NCBI GenBank assembly: GCA_017634975.1
Contig: JAGBMJ010000014.1
Span: 1-55,672 of the forward strand
Length of the DNA: 55,672 nucleotides
DNA from: Lachnospiraceae bacterium
GTDB lineage: Bacteria; Bacillota; Clostridia; Lachnospirales; Lachnospiraceae
Direction: 5' to 3'
Position numbers and translations under genes: made by a program. Under the pieces are notes generated by a model, which was given only the letters and a program-made list of their open reading frames with translations, ran no database searches and was not told the DNA's origin. This document shows positions 9,001-16,373 of this stretch, one piece after another (the first letter of the stretch is position 1; each line of letters begins with the position of its first letter).

Positions 9001-9051
9001 TACGATCACGGTCACGGGCCGTTTGATCACCGCTTTTGTAAGTTCAAACAT
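6022..9051 (-). CDS. RND-family efflux transporter (SwrC/AcrB-like)
   Basis: A 1009-aa proton-driven exporter of the resistance-nodulation-division superfamily. The N-terminus MFELTKAVIKRPVTVIVTLV followed by LMPDINIPMMVVAATYPGAS and PEEVDKNV is standard for this family. The paired set of about 12 membrane spans separated by two large extracytoplasmic domains is visible, as is the acidic segment SIGMITDNAVVVIEM in the fourth-helix region that carries the proton-relay Asp in relatives. The C-terminus has GIVVNNGIIFID and the usual RPILITTLTT stretch. It lies 12 bp downstream of the adaptor gene in the same operon as a MarR regulator. In single-membrane bacteria such pumps export surfactants or antimicrobials without an outer-membrane channel. 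The substrate cannot be told. Confidence 0.93.
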   Translation of the reverse strand: MFELTKAVIKRPVTVIVTLVGLVLFSIVSVRSMDMKLMPDINIPMMVVAATYPGASPEEVDKNVIDKIRESCSTIADMKKTITQSYENYGMVLFQFNYGADMDQAREDIRAKLDLVQNELPDDVKTPTIIEMDFDAMDDMTLSISSKSEGVDVLKLVQDELDPQLHKAAAMADMTVTGGDETYIAVRIIPEYATQYGVNATTLVTAIKSLNYSMPAGNVSYGDQTLNMETSVEYNTLEKIRQIPITTARGTTIHLQDIANVSYGISEKTELSRYNGNETVSVSLKRKASSTSVTLSHQVKQIVDDFLTEHPDVNIEIIYDAADEIESTLKSVATTLVEGILIAMLVIFIFFGDLKGSLIVGSTMPISLLAALVLMNAAGISLNLVSLNGLVLSIGMITDNAVVVIEMCFKRQEDGMKFRDAALAGTKTVIGSVVGSTITTVVVYLPLVFLAGLSGQLFKQMGLTIVFVLLASLISAVTFVPFFFTIYRPKERLNNPVTKFINWIAGGYAKLLRPILNFKVLTVVIAAALFGLSIYLASGMPTELLAATDEGVINIDVTFRPNLSLENMDKVVQDLEQFVQDSNLSGSMNVTITENTASARVTAYKRKDIDETTAQVVDLWNTQLQGFSDNCEITVSPGSTGMTAAMGSSSSQELDLAADDLQSLRAACRQVKDLLEPVPGVLAVTSTMDDAGAKVLVDVDPEMAAAKGFAAVQVSQMVYANMKGTSAGDVSINNENFEVKVEYPKGYYSTLEDVQSMTFMNPMGQSVPLTEMAQVRMVQGTQTVSRTDGRFSATINVIMTAKEKDAIMEEMQPQLDAMDFDDKANFVPSMTDQMMEEEFDAITNAIIIALYLVFMVMAIQFESAAHSILIMLCIPFAAIGSVFMLLVMDVKISMTALLGVLMLSGIVVNNGIIFIDTANQFREKGEEIKEALIHSGRDRLRPILITTLTTELSMLPVAFKLAKNADTMQAMAVVIVGGLLASTVLTLLLIPTFYLLFEVFRKKKRVEEE

Positions 9052-9063
9052 GTTTATACCTCG

Positions 9064-10638
9064 TTATTTGATCTGTATTTCTGCGCCGTCTTTCATGTTA
9101 GAGTTCCAGCTGATGATCACGGAATCGCCGGCACTCAGGCCATCGGTGACTTCCACACGGTCGGATTCCATCAGGCCGCAGCTGATGTTGCGGCGGCGCG
9201 CTGCATTGCCGTCCTGTACATAAACGTATGCCTGCTCGCCGTCGTAATAGATGCTGTCGGCCGGTACCGCCAGGGCATTTTCGGATCGGCGGGATGCAGT
9301 CAGGATACTGATCGAAGATCCGCTGGGCGGCAGTGCGCTGCCGTCCGAGGCCTGTGCCTCGATCCTGTACAATCCCTGCTGTGCATCGACGATATTGGAG
9401 ACTGACACGATCTTTCCGCTAAAGGATACACCGTCACGTTCCATCAGAGCTTCGTTTCCGACCTGAATCTCGCGCATGGTCTTTTCGGCTACATAGAATA
9501 CGACCTTGCCGGGTTCATCCAGCTGGATCGTATATGCCGGCTGGGACGGAGTGGCCATATTATGCTCGGAGATCCCGATGGCCTGGATCGTACCGGAGAC
9601 CGGACTGTTCACGGTATAATAGGAAAGAGCTGCCTCGGCATTCTGAATGGCTGCCTCTGCCTGGCTGATGCCGGCGCGGCTGGCCTGGATATTGGCACCG
9701 GTCGCCTGCAGCTGGGAATTGGCGGCATCGAGCTGTGCGGCACCTACCTCGAGCTGCTGGTCCACGCCGATGATCTGTGCTTCCGTGGAAGCGGCGATCG
9801 TATTCTTTGTATAATTCTGATAATCCGCCAGCGCCTGTTTTGCGGAGTCCAAGGCTTCCTGTGCGATATCACAGGCATCCTTGGCATTGATCATCTGACG
9901 ATAAGCATTGTCCTTCTGCAATTCCAGGGAATCGACCTGTGTCTTGAAGGAGCTCCGGGTCGGATACTGCATCATCACGGCTGCGGTTGCTTTGTTATCC
10001 CAGTCGTTGTACATTTCCAGGGCTTTGTCCAGCTGCTCCTGGGCGAAGTAGTAACCATCCGTAGCGCTGCCGGCGCCGAGTCTTGCCTGCTGTACCTGTG
10101 TCTCTGCATTATCGACCGCCATCTGCAGCTTCTGCTCGTTGCTGTCCATGGTTCCCATGGTCTCGGCAGCGCTGATCCTGGCCACATCCGCCTGCGCTTC
10201 CTGTGCTACGATACCGGCCTGCTGTGCAGCGATCGCTGCCTCCTGCGCCTGGTAACCGGCCTGTGCGGCGCTGAGTCCTGCCTGTGCACTGCTTAAGCCT
10301 GCCTGTGCCTGCGATAAGGAGATCTGCGCCAGGCTGTCGTCCATGATGAAGAGCAGATCGCCCTCCTGTACGTGATCCCCCACTTCGAAATGCTTCTCCA
10401 GCACTTCCGCGGATACCTTCGGGATCACATATACGGTGCTGTCGGCTTCCACGGTTCCGATAAAACGGGACTGGGTGGAAAGTGTCATGACTTCCGGCGG
10501 TGCGACCGAAACGGTAAGGACGGTCTCGGTTTCCGCAGTTGTTGTTTCGGTTTCTTTTTCTCCGCAGGCAGAGAGCAGGAGACATCCTGCTACGGCAGCC
10601 CCCAGCAGTCTGCGTTGCATATACTTCATCTTTTTCAT
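9064..10638 (-). CDS. RND efflux membrane-fusion (adaptor) lipoprotein
   Basis: A 524-aa HlyD/AcrA-type periplasmic adaptor. The lipoprotein signal is clear: positive start (MKKMKYMQRR), hydrophobic core and lipobox LLLSAC with Cys near residue 25. A threonine/glutamate-rich spacer follows. The first barrel half begins at VSVAPPEVMTLS, and there is a lipoyl half (FEVGDHVQEGDLLFIMD). Next is a long Ala/Gln-rich helical hairpin of about 220 residues with repeats of QAGLSSAQAGLSAAQAG type, then the second lipoyl half (VNSPVSGTIQAIG) and a C-terminal barrel. The hairpin is longer than usual for this family. The start codon overlaps the MarR stop (ATGA), so the two are translationally coupled, and the RND pump follows. 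Confidence 0.92.
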   Translation of the reverse strand: MKKMKYMQRRLLGAAVAGCLLLSACGEKETETTTAETETVLTVSVAPPEVMTLSTQSRFIGTVEADSTVYVIPKVSAEVLEKHFEVGDHVQEGDLLFIMDDSLAQISLSQAQAGLSSAQAGLSAAQAGYQAQEAAIAAQQAGIVAQEAQADVARISAAETMGTMDSNEQKLQMAVDNAETQVQQARLGAGSATDGYYFAQEQLDKALEMYNDWDNKATAAVMMQYPTRSSFKTQVDSLELQKDNAYRQMINAKDACDIAQEALDSAKQALADYQNYTKNTIAASTEAQIIGVDQQLEVGAAQLDAANSQLQATGANIQASRAGISQAEAAIQNAEAALSYYTVNSPVSGTIQAIGISEHNMATPSQPAYTIQLDEPGKVVFYVAEKTMREIQVGNEALMERDGVSFSGKIVSVSNIVDAQQGLYRIEAQASDGSALPPSGSSISILTASRRSENALAVPADSIYYDGEQAYVYVQDGNAARRRNISCGLMESDRVEVTDGLSAGDSVIISWNSNMKDGAEIQIK

Positions 10639-11087
10639 TGCTTTTCCTCCAGCATCTTGTCGATATTTGCGCCGATGCGTCTCACCAGTTTCTCAAACGT
10701 CGCTCTTTCCTCATCGGTAAAGCCGTCGTAGAGCCGGTCACGCATCTGCATTTTCGAAGCGACGATCCGCTCCCACAGTTTTTCTGCCGCCGGTGTCAGA
10801 TGGTAGATCTGGTACCGTTTGTCCTGTTCACTTTCTATGGCATCGATATAGCCATTTTCTTTTAGCTCTGTCATTGCCAGGGAGAGCTGTCCCTTGTTCA
10901 GACTCTGGTTGCGGCTGATCTCACCGATGGATGCTTTCGGATTGTAATGCAGATAGAACAGGATCTCCAGATCGATCTGTTTGAGTCCGTAGTCTCTGCG
11001 AAATTCTTCCGAAAAAGCCTTAAAAAAGCCCCGGAGTTTCCGGTCCCACAGGAGACAGTCATTTCTGCTCTCATTTGAATTTTTCAT
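10635..11087 (-). CDS. MarR-family transcriptional regulator
   Basis: A protein of about 150 aa with a winged helix-turn-helix: ASIGEISRNQSLNKGQLSLA (helices) and the wing region YIDAIESEQDKRYQIYHLT, with flanking dimerisation helices. It is the first gene of the marR-adaptor-RND operon and very probably represses it until a toxic ligand binds. I place the start at ATG 11087, preceded by GGTGAG, rather than at the GTG two codons upstream. Its stop overlaps the start of the adaptor gene (ATGA). Confidence 0.9.
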   Translation of the reverse strand: MKNSNESRNDCLLWDRKLRGFFKAFSEEFRRDYGLKQIDLEILFYLHYNPKASIGEISRNQSLNKGQLSLAMTELKENGYIDAIESEQDKRYQIYHLTPAAEKLWERIVASKMQMRDRLYDGFTDEERATFEKLVRRIGANIDKMLEEKQ

Positions 11088-11146
11088 ACACACTCACCAT
11101 TTCTGTTCGTTTAGTATTAAATGTTTATCATAAAACAGATTATAAA

Positions 11147-11175
11147 AAAATAGCACGGAAGTGTGAGCATGTCAA
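11147..11175 (-). promoter_or_regulatory. predicted sigma-A promoter of the marR-efflux operon
   Basis: On the minus strand, TTGACA (11170-11175) and TATTTT (11147-11152) are separated by 17 bp, upstream of the MarR start. AT-rich partial inverted repeats between here and the start (TTTAGTATTAAA around 11110) could be the MarR operator. Confidence 0.55.
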
Positions 11176-11264
11176 TAAAAGACATTGTTTTTTCACAAAA
11201 AACCATATCACCAGGAATCATCTGCGCTGTAAATACGCGATCCGACGGAGAACGGTAACCGTAC

Positions 11265-11293
11265 TTGACCAATGAAAAAAAACAACTTATCAT
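11265..11293 (+). promoter_or_regulatory. predicted sigma-A promoter of the two-component genes
   Basis: TTGACC (11265-11270) and TATCAT (11288-11293) are spaced by 17 bp, about 40 bp before the response-regulator start. It is divergent from the marR promoter, from which it is separated by 89 bp. Confidence 0.6.
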
Positions 11294-11336
11294 AAAGGTG
11301 TTGTAAAGGGTTACATTACTTTGGGGTATGGTGGTT

Positions 11337-12068
11337 ATGCTGCGTGTTTTTCTGGCGGAGGATGAGTTTGTCATCCGCGAAGGCATAAAGAAGAATATCG
11401 ACTGGGAAGCACATCAATGTGAACTCTGCGGAGAGGCCGGTGACGGAGAGACGGCGCTTGAAAAAGTGCGGGAGCTGAAACCGGATCTGATCATCAGTGA
11501 TATCCGTATGCCATTTATGGATGGTCTGACCTTTTGCAGCAAGGCAAAGGAGATGTTTCCGGAGGTGCAGATCATACTGCTCACCGGTTATGAGGAATTT
11601 GAATATGCCCGCACGGCGATCGAGATCGGTGTGGCAAAATATCTGACAAAGCCGATCAGCCGCGAGGAACTCTCGGCGGTACTGGATGAGATGGTGGCAA
11701 AGCAGCCGGGAGGGGCGATGCATGAGAGTGCGGAGGAATACCGGGAAGTGATCTACCGGGTATTCTCGTATGTGGAGCAGCATTACCCGGAGGAAGACTT
11801 AAGCCTGACCAAAGTGGCGGAACATATCGGCCTGAGCCCGAATCACTTAAGTACCGTATTTAAGGAAGAGACGGGGCAGTCCTTTACAAAGTATCTGACG
11901 GATCACAGGATCAGAGTAGCTATGAACCTGTTAGACACCAGCAAGAAGCGCAGCAGCGAGATCGCAGAGCTGGTGGGCTATCCGGACCCGCATTATTTTT
12001 CTTCGGTCTTTAAGAAACAGACCGGCCTGACACCGTCCCAGTACCGGGACAGGAAGGATGAGGCATGA
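11337..12068 (+). CDS. YesN/AraC-type response regulator
   Basis: A cytoplasmic response regulator of about 243 aa. The receiver domain (1-118) has the acidic pocket (LAEDE), the phospho-acceptor D55 in LIISDIRMP and the lysine of the YLTKPI motif. The output is a tandem AraC helix-turn-helix (about 140-240: LSLTKVAEHIGLSPNHLSTV, then ELVGYPDPHYFSSVFKKQTG). An upstream ATG at 11328 is in frame, but GGGG at 11323-11326 is spaced correctly for 11337 and LRVFLAEDE is the usual N-terminus. It overlaps the kinase gene by ATGA. It probably activates the sugar-import genes directly downstream. Confidence 0.92.
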   Translation: MLRVFLAEDEFVIREGIKKNIDWEAHQCELCGEAGDGETALEKVRELKPDLIISDIRMPFMDGLTFCSKAKEMFPEVQIILLTGYEEFEYARTAIEIGVAKYLTKPISREELSAVLDEMVAKQPGGAMHESAEEYREVIYRVFSYVEQHYPEEDLSLTKVAEHIGLSPNHLSTVFKEETGQSFTKYLTDHRIRVAMNLLDTSKKRSSEIAELVGYPDPHYFSSVFKKQTGLTPSQYRDRKDEA

Positions 12069-13387
12069 AGACCGGTCTGTCGGGCAGGATCCGCCTGTCC
12101 TATCTTTTGCTGATCCTTCCGTACATCATCACACTGGTCTATTTTCTTGTACACAATCACAATGTCAACCTGCGTTATGAGACTATGCTCGGCAGCATCG
12201 AAGCGGCCGGCAGTTTTAATACGGATTTTAAAAAAGATTTTGATCTGGAGACCTATCTGCTGATCGCCGGCAATGTTAAGCCGGAGGATACCATCCTGCC
12301 GCAGCTTCTGACCGAGGCGCAGAGCGTGATCGACCGTCTGGTGGAACTGACGGAGGACCACGACAATGCAAAACGCTTAAGAGACTGTGCAAAATATCTG
12401 AACAATCTGAAGATCTATATCGAGCGCATCGAAGAGAATCTGAACTATGAGGACAAATACGACAGCAACATCATGATCTGGGAAAACGATGTGCAGATCA
12501 TCACCAGTCTGATCGAAAATACCGTAAATACCTACATATATGAGGAAAACCGGCTTCTGATGGCGGAACAGGAAGAAAACAAGCGGGCGAACGATCTGTT
12601 TCTGAAGATCTCGGTCGTACTGGTCATTGTTGTGGTCGTGATGGCGATCGTGGTATCCTGGGTCGCTCCGGTGGCGATCGCGCGTCCCATCGAAGAGCAG
12701 GTACGCGCGGAGCAGGAACGGCTGCGGAGGGCGGAGTTTGAGCTTCTGCAGGCGCAGATCAATCCGCATTTCCTCTACAATACTCTGGATGCCATCGTAT
12801 GGTCGGCAGAATCGAAGGATGAGGAGCAGGTCATCCGCATGACACGCTCGCTTTCCGACTTTTTCCGTGCATCCTTAAGCAAAGGCCGTGATGAGATCAG
12901 CCTGCGCGATGAACTGGTGCATGTGCGTTCCTATCTGGAGATCCAGCAGATCCGTTATCAGGATATCCTGACCTATGCGATCGATATCGACGAGAGATAT
13001 ATGGACTGCCGCATCCCCAAGATCACCCTGCAGCCGCTGGTGGAAAATGCACTCTATCACGGGATCAAGAACAAACGGGGCGGCGGCAGTATCCGTCTGT
13101 ACGCACAGGACGATGCCGGGGAGGAAAACGGCTTTGTAATCTGTGTGGAAGACAACGGCGCCGGAATGGATGAAAAACGTCTGGCGGAAGTTCGTGATGG
13201 CCTGATCAAAAAAGCACCTGCAGAGACCGAGATCTACGGTCTGTTCAATGTGAATGAACGTATAAAACTGGATTTTGGCACGGAATACGGAATCTCTGTA
13301 CAAAGTGAACAAAATCAAGGGACGAAAATTTACGTGCATTTGCCGTTTTGCTGTAAAAAAACGGATGAAATTGGTGAAAATCAATAA
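12065..13387 (+). CDS. YesM/LytS-type sensor histidine kinase
   Basis: A 440-aa membrane kinase. TM1 lies at about 13-31 (LLLILPYIITLVYFLVH), followed by an extracytoplasmic sensor of about 145 residues, TM2 at about 180-203, then a short linker. The His_kinase motif INPHFLYNTLDAI carries the phosphorylatable H235. The ATP-binding domain has LQPLVENALYHGI (N box) and VEDNGAGMDE (G box). The gene is coupled to the response regulator in front and is followed by a sugar-binding lipoprotein. In this family, binding-protein/ligand complexes often contact the sensor domain, so either of the two YtfQ-like proteins nearby could be the signal input (inference). Confidence 0.92.
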   Translation: MKTGLSGRIRLSYLLLILPYIITLVYFLVHNHNVNLRYETMLGSIEAAGSFNTDFKKDFDLETYLLIAGNVKPEDTILPQLLTEAQSVIDRLVELTEDHDNAKRLRDCAKYLNNLKIYIERIEENLNYEDKYDSNIMIWENDVQIITSLIENTVNTYIYEENRLLMAEQEENKRANDLFLKISVVLVIVVVVMAIVVSWVAPVAIARPIEEQVRAEQERLRRAEFELLQAQINPHFLYNTLDAIVWSAESKDEEQVIRMTRSLSDFFRASLSKGRDEISLRDELVHVRSYLEIQQIRYQDILTYAIDIDERYMDCRIPKITLQPLVENALYHGIKNKRGGGSIRLYAQDDAGEENGFVICVEDNGAGMDEKRLAEVRDGLIKKAPAETEIYGLFNVNERIKLDFGTEYGISVQSEQNQGTKIYVHLPFCCKKTDEIGENQ

Positions 13388-13477
13388 AAGCTCTGTGCAA
13401 ATCGTAAAAATTTCAACTTTTTCAATAGAATTTCCTATGTAATTTTACCCTCCGAAAAATTATTATGATTTTACCAA

Positions 13478-13619
13478 GGGAGGTGCGATTGTAACGAAGT
13501 TACAATTTTGCATCGCACCGACCGAACGGACAGGATGCCGAAGGAATCCTGTCAATACACAGGGAGGTGCGATTATGACAAAGTCGTGCCACGCATACCA
13601 AAAGGAGGAAACAAAATGA
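13478..13619 (+). repeat. structured Shine-Dalgarno-carrying repeat, locus A (one full and one partial copy)
   Basis: Unit A1 starts at GGGAGGTGC 13478 and unit A2 at 13562 (84-bp period). In A1, GGTGCG (13482-13487) can pair with CGCACC (13514-13519). Inside this, ATTGTAAC-GAA-GTTACAAT (13488-13506) forms a hairpin, and GACAGGAT (13529-13536) pairs with ATCCTGTC (13546-13553). The units at 41017-41207 have the same layout with compensating base changes. A2 keeps the first hairpin (ATGAC-AAA-GTCGT) but then runs into a normal AAAGGAGG site for the binding-protein gene. Confidence 0.75.
13575..13619 (+). CDS. 14-residue leader peptide of repeat locus A
   Basis: The ATG at 13575 follows GGGAGGTGC with good spacing and reads MTKSCHAYQKEETK before TGA 13617-13619. 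The first residues MTKS match the small frames of repeat locus B. The stop overlaps the start of the sugar-binding lipoprotein (ATGA), so its translation could be coupled to it. The preceding copy A1 is in frame but has GTA where an ATG would be. Whether the peptide matters, or only its translation, cannot be told. Confidence 0.4.
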   Translation: MTKSCHAYQKEETK

Positions 13620-14674
13620 AAAGAAGAGCAGTTGCATTATTGAGCGCAGCAATGATGACAATCTCGATGGCGGCTTGCGGTGGAAACACCAACCCGGCAC
13701 CGACAACTACCAGCAGTTCAAGTTCCGGCAGTTCTACTGCAGCAAGCAGCACCGGTACCGAAACTTCTGCACCGGCAGCATCCGCTGACGGCGGACTGAT
13801 CAAGGTCGGTATCATCAACAACGATCCGAACGAGTCCGGTTATCGTACCGCAAACGACAGAGACCTGCAGAATATGTTCAAGGCAGAAAACGGCTACGAA
13901 GCAAAGTTTGCATACAGCTTAAAGAATGATGAGCAGATTCAGGCAGCGCAGGGCTTCATCACCGATGAAGTGGATTACCTGCTTCTGTCCGCAGCAGATA
14001 CCGCAGGCTGGGACGGTGTTCTGAAGGATGCACAGGCAGCCGGCGTAAAGGTCATCCTGTTTGACCGTACCATCGATGCCGATCCGTCTCTGTACGAAGC
14101 TTCCATCGTATCCGATATGAACGCAGAAGGTTCTAAGGCAGTAGACTGGCTGGCAAGCCAGAACCTGGAGGAATACAACGTGATCCACATCCAGGGTGTG
14201 ATGGGGTCCGCAGCACAGCAGGGCCGCAGCGGTGCACTGCAGGCAAAGGCAGATGCAGAAGGCAACTGGAACATCGTACAACAGCAGACCGCAGAGTGGA
14301 ATGCGGAGAAGGCACAGCAGATCGTGCAGTCCGTGATCGATGCAAAGACTCCGTTCAATGTAATCTATGCAGAGAACGACGATATGGCAAAGGGCGCAGT
14401 TGCAGCTCTGGATGCAGCAGGTATCTCTCACGGCGTGGGTAAGGATGTCATCGTAATGGGCTTTGACTGCAACAAGTGGGCTCTGGAAGAGCTGCTGAAG
14501 CAGAACTGGAACTATGACGGACAGTGCAACCCGTTCCAGGCAAGCTACATTGATAACATCATCAAGACGCTGGAGAGCGGCGGTTCCCTCAGCGAGAAGA
14601 CCATCATCATGGATGAGAAGGGCTTTGATGCAACCACGATCACCCAGCAGGATGTAGATGATTACGGAATTTAA
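13616..14674 (+). CDS. YtfQ-like sugar-binding lipoprotein 1
   Basis: Extracytoplasmic ligand-binding protein of the ribose/galactose (PBP type 1) family, 352 aa from the ATG at 13616, which follows AAAGGAGG. The lipoprotein signal has lipobox SMAAC, and a serine/threonine-rich tether (about 22-60) precedes the binding domain. Visible motifs are IKVGIINNDPNESGYRT, AQGFITDEVDYLLLSAADTA, GWDGVLKDAQAAGVKVILFD and NVIYAENDDMAKGAVAALDA. The order kinase-binding protein-ATPase-permease-permease matches ytfQRT-yjfF (furanose sugar uptake), and the protein resembles YtfQ in its QGVMGSAAQQGRS segment. It is the first transporter gene and is separated from the ATPase by a 185-bp gap with a hairpin, which fits higher expression of the binding protein. 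The sugar is unproven. Confidence 0.9.
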   Translation: MKRRAVALLSAAMMTISMAACGGNTNPAPTTTSSSSSGSSTAASSTGTETSAPAASADGGLIKVGIINNDPNESGYRTANDRDLQNMFKAENGYEAKFAYSLKNDEQIQAAQGFITDEVDYLLLSAADTAGWDGVLKDAQAAGVKVILFDRTIDADPSLYEASIVSDMNAEGSKAVDWLASQNLEEYNVIHIQGVMGSAAQQGRSGALQAKADAEGNWNIVQQQTAEWNAEKAQQIVQSVIDAKTPFNVIYAENDDMAKGAVAALDAAGISHGVGKDVIVMGFDCNKWALEELLKQNWNYDGQCNPFQASYIDNIIKTLESGGSLSEKTIIMDEKGFDATTITQQDVDDYGI

Positions 14675-14766
14675 TATTTCAAATTAAGGAGGATTCTTAA
14701 TCATGTGGAGACAGCGATGATCCGGTAACGGGAGATCCGATACGAAGCAGAGTAAGAATCAGCTAT

Positions 14767-14800
14767 GCGGCGCGGTTTTGCGAAAAGCCGTGCTGCTTTT
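14767..14800 (+). terminator. hairpin between binding-protein and ATPase genes (partial terminator or mRNA stabiliser)
   Basis: GCGGCGCGGTTTT (14767-14779) pairs with AAAAGCCGTGCTGC (14783-14796) with one bulged G and two G-T pairs, followed by TTTT. In binding-protein transport operons such a hairpin often reduces read-through or protects the upstream mRNA. Upstream, an AAGGAGG at about 14691 precedes a five-codon frame, probably vestigial. Confidence 0.5.
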
Positions 14801-14859
14801 ACAAAAAAAGTTGTTTTGTGCAGGTTTTAAGCAGAAGGTCTGAAAAGGGGGTTTTCTAA

Positions 14860-16371
14860 ATGGAAGAAAACAGAATCCTTGAAATGAGAGGTATCGAAAA
14901 AAGCTTTCCCGGTGTACGTGCACTGCGGGGGGTTGATTTTTCCCTCAACAAAGGAGAGATCCATGCGCTGATGGGAGAGAACGGCGCAGGAAAATCTACA
15001 CTGATCAAAGTATTGACAGGTGTTTATTCCAAAGACAGCGGAACGATCAGCATGCCGGGAGCGGAGGATATCCAGATCCATTCGCCGCAGGATGCGCAGA
15101 ATGCCGGCATCAGTACCGTGTATCAGGAGATCACACTCTGTCCGAATCTGACGGTCGCGGAAAATATGTATATCGGCCGCGGTAAGGGCAGGATCACTAA
15201 CTGGAAAAAAATGAACGAGGATGCAAATAAGATCCTGCGTTCTCTCGATATACCGGCAACGGCAACACAGCAGCTGGCCAGCTGTTCCATTGCGGTTCAG
15301 CAGATGGTGGCGATCGCCAGAGCCGTAGACATGGATTGCAAGGTCCTCATCTTAGACGAGCCGACTTCTTCCCTGGACGAGCAGGAAGTAGAGAAGCTCT
15401 TCGGACTGATGCGTGACCTGAAGGGACGTGGCGTAGGCATCATCTTTGTAACACACTTTTTGGATCAGGTGTATGCCGTATGCGACCGTATCACGGTTTT
15501 GCGTGACGGCACCCTGGTGGGGGAATATGCGATCGCCGATCTGCCCCGTGTGGAACTGGTGGCAAAGATGCTGGGTAAGGAGATGGATGATCTGGCGGAC
15601 ATCAAAGGCGAGAGCGCAGGATATCAGGGCGATATTGTGGATGATGTGGTATACGAAGCGGAAGGCTTGCAGAGCGATGCGGGGATCAAGCCCTTCAACT
15701 TCCATATCAAAAAAGGTGAGGTCAATGGTTTTACCGGACTGCTGGGTTCGGGACGAAGCGAATGCGTACGTGCTATCTTTGGTGCGGATCGGGTACTGGG
15801 TGGCAAAGTGAAGATGCACGGCAGGGACGTAAAGATCGAAAAACCGCTGGATGCCATGAAGAACGGTATCGCATATCTTCCGGAAGACCGTAAGATCGAC
15901 GGTATCGTCGGGGATCTGTCGGTGCGGGATAATATCATCCTGGCCCTGCAGGTACTGACCGGGTTCTTCAAACCGTTCTCCAAAGCCAAAGCGCAGGCAT
16001 TTGCGGAAGAATATATCAAGAAGCTCAATATCAAGACGGCATCGGCAGATACGCCGATCAAGTCACTTTCCGGCGGCAACCAGCAGAAGGTGATCCTGGC
16101 CAGGTGGCTGCTCATGCATCCGGAATATCTGATCCTGGATGAGCCGACACGAGGCATTGATGTAGGTACCAAGGTGGATATCCAGAAACTGGTGCTGGAA
16201 CTCGCGGGCGAAGGTATGAGCGTGACCTTTATCTCCTCCGAAACGGAAGAGATGCTGCGTACCTGTTCGAGACTGATCGTTATGCGTGACCGTAAGACGG
16301 TCGGGGAACTGTCCGGAGAGGACCTGAGCCAAAATAAGATCATGGAAACCATTGCAGGAGGTGAGGGCTGA
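14860..16371 (+). CDS. YtfR/RbsA/MglA-like sugar ABC transporter ATPase
   Basis: A 503-aa cytoplasmic ATPase with two nucleotide-binding domains in one chain, as in the monosaccharide CUT2 family. The first half has Walker A GENGAGKSTLIK (K45), the signature-like SIAVQQMVAIARA, Walker B VLILDEPTSSLD and the switch histidine FVTHFLDQV. The second half has the degenerate Walker A GLLGSGRSECVRA typical of RbsA/MglA, the signature LSGGNQQKVILARW and Walker B LILDEPTRGID. It energises uptake through the two permeases that follow with spacings of 2 and 0 bp. Confidence 0.95.
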   Translation: MEENRILEMRGIEKSFPGVRALRGVDFSLNKGEIHALMGENGAGKSTLIKVLTGVYSKDSGTISMPGAEDIQIHSPQDAQNAGISTVYQEITLCPNLTVAENMYIGRGKGRITNWKKMNEDANKILRSLDIPATATQQLASCSIAVQQMVAIARAVDMDCKVLILDEPTSSLDEQEVEKLFGLMRDLKGRGVGIIFVTHFLDQVYAVCDRITVLRDGTLVGEYAIADLPRVELVAKMLGKEMDDLADIKGESAGYQGDIVDDVVYEAEGLQSDAGIKPFNFHIKKGEVNGFTGLLGSGRSECVRAIFGADRVLGGKVKMHGRDVKIEKPLDAMKNGIAYLPEDRKIDGIVGDLSVRDNIILALQVLTGFFKPFSKAKAQAFAEEYIKKLNIKTASADTPIKSLSGGNQQKVILARWLLMHPEYLILDEPTRGIDVGTKVDIQKLVLELAGEGMSVTFISSETEEMLRTCSRLIVMRDRKTVGELSGEDLSQNKIMETIAGGEG

Positions 16372-16373
16372 TC

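Noticed and set aside
6022-10638. Horizontal transfer of the RND pump from a Gram-negative donor
   Set aside because: RND pumps with lipoprotein adaptors are known in Firmicutes and base composition does not stand out by eye.
13478-13561. A small gene in repeat unit A1
   Set aside because: The position of the start codon is GTA, and no other start with a suitable site is in frame, although the frame itself resembles the locus B peptides.
14691-14720. A five-codon frame behind a strong AAGGAGG site after binding protein 1
   Set aside because: Too short to support as a gene; noted only as a possible vestige.
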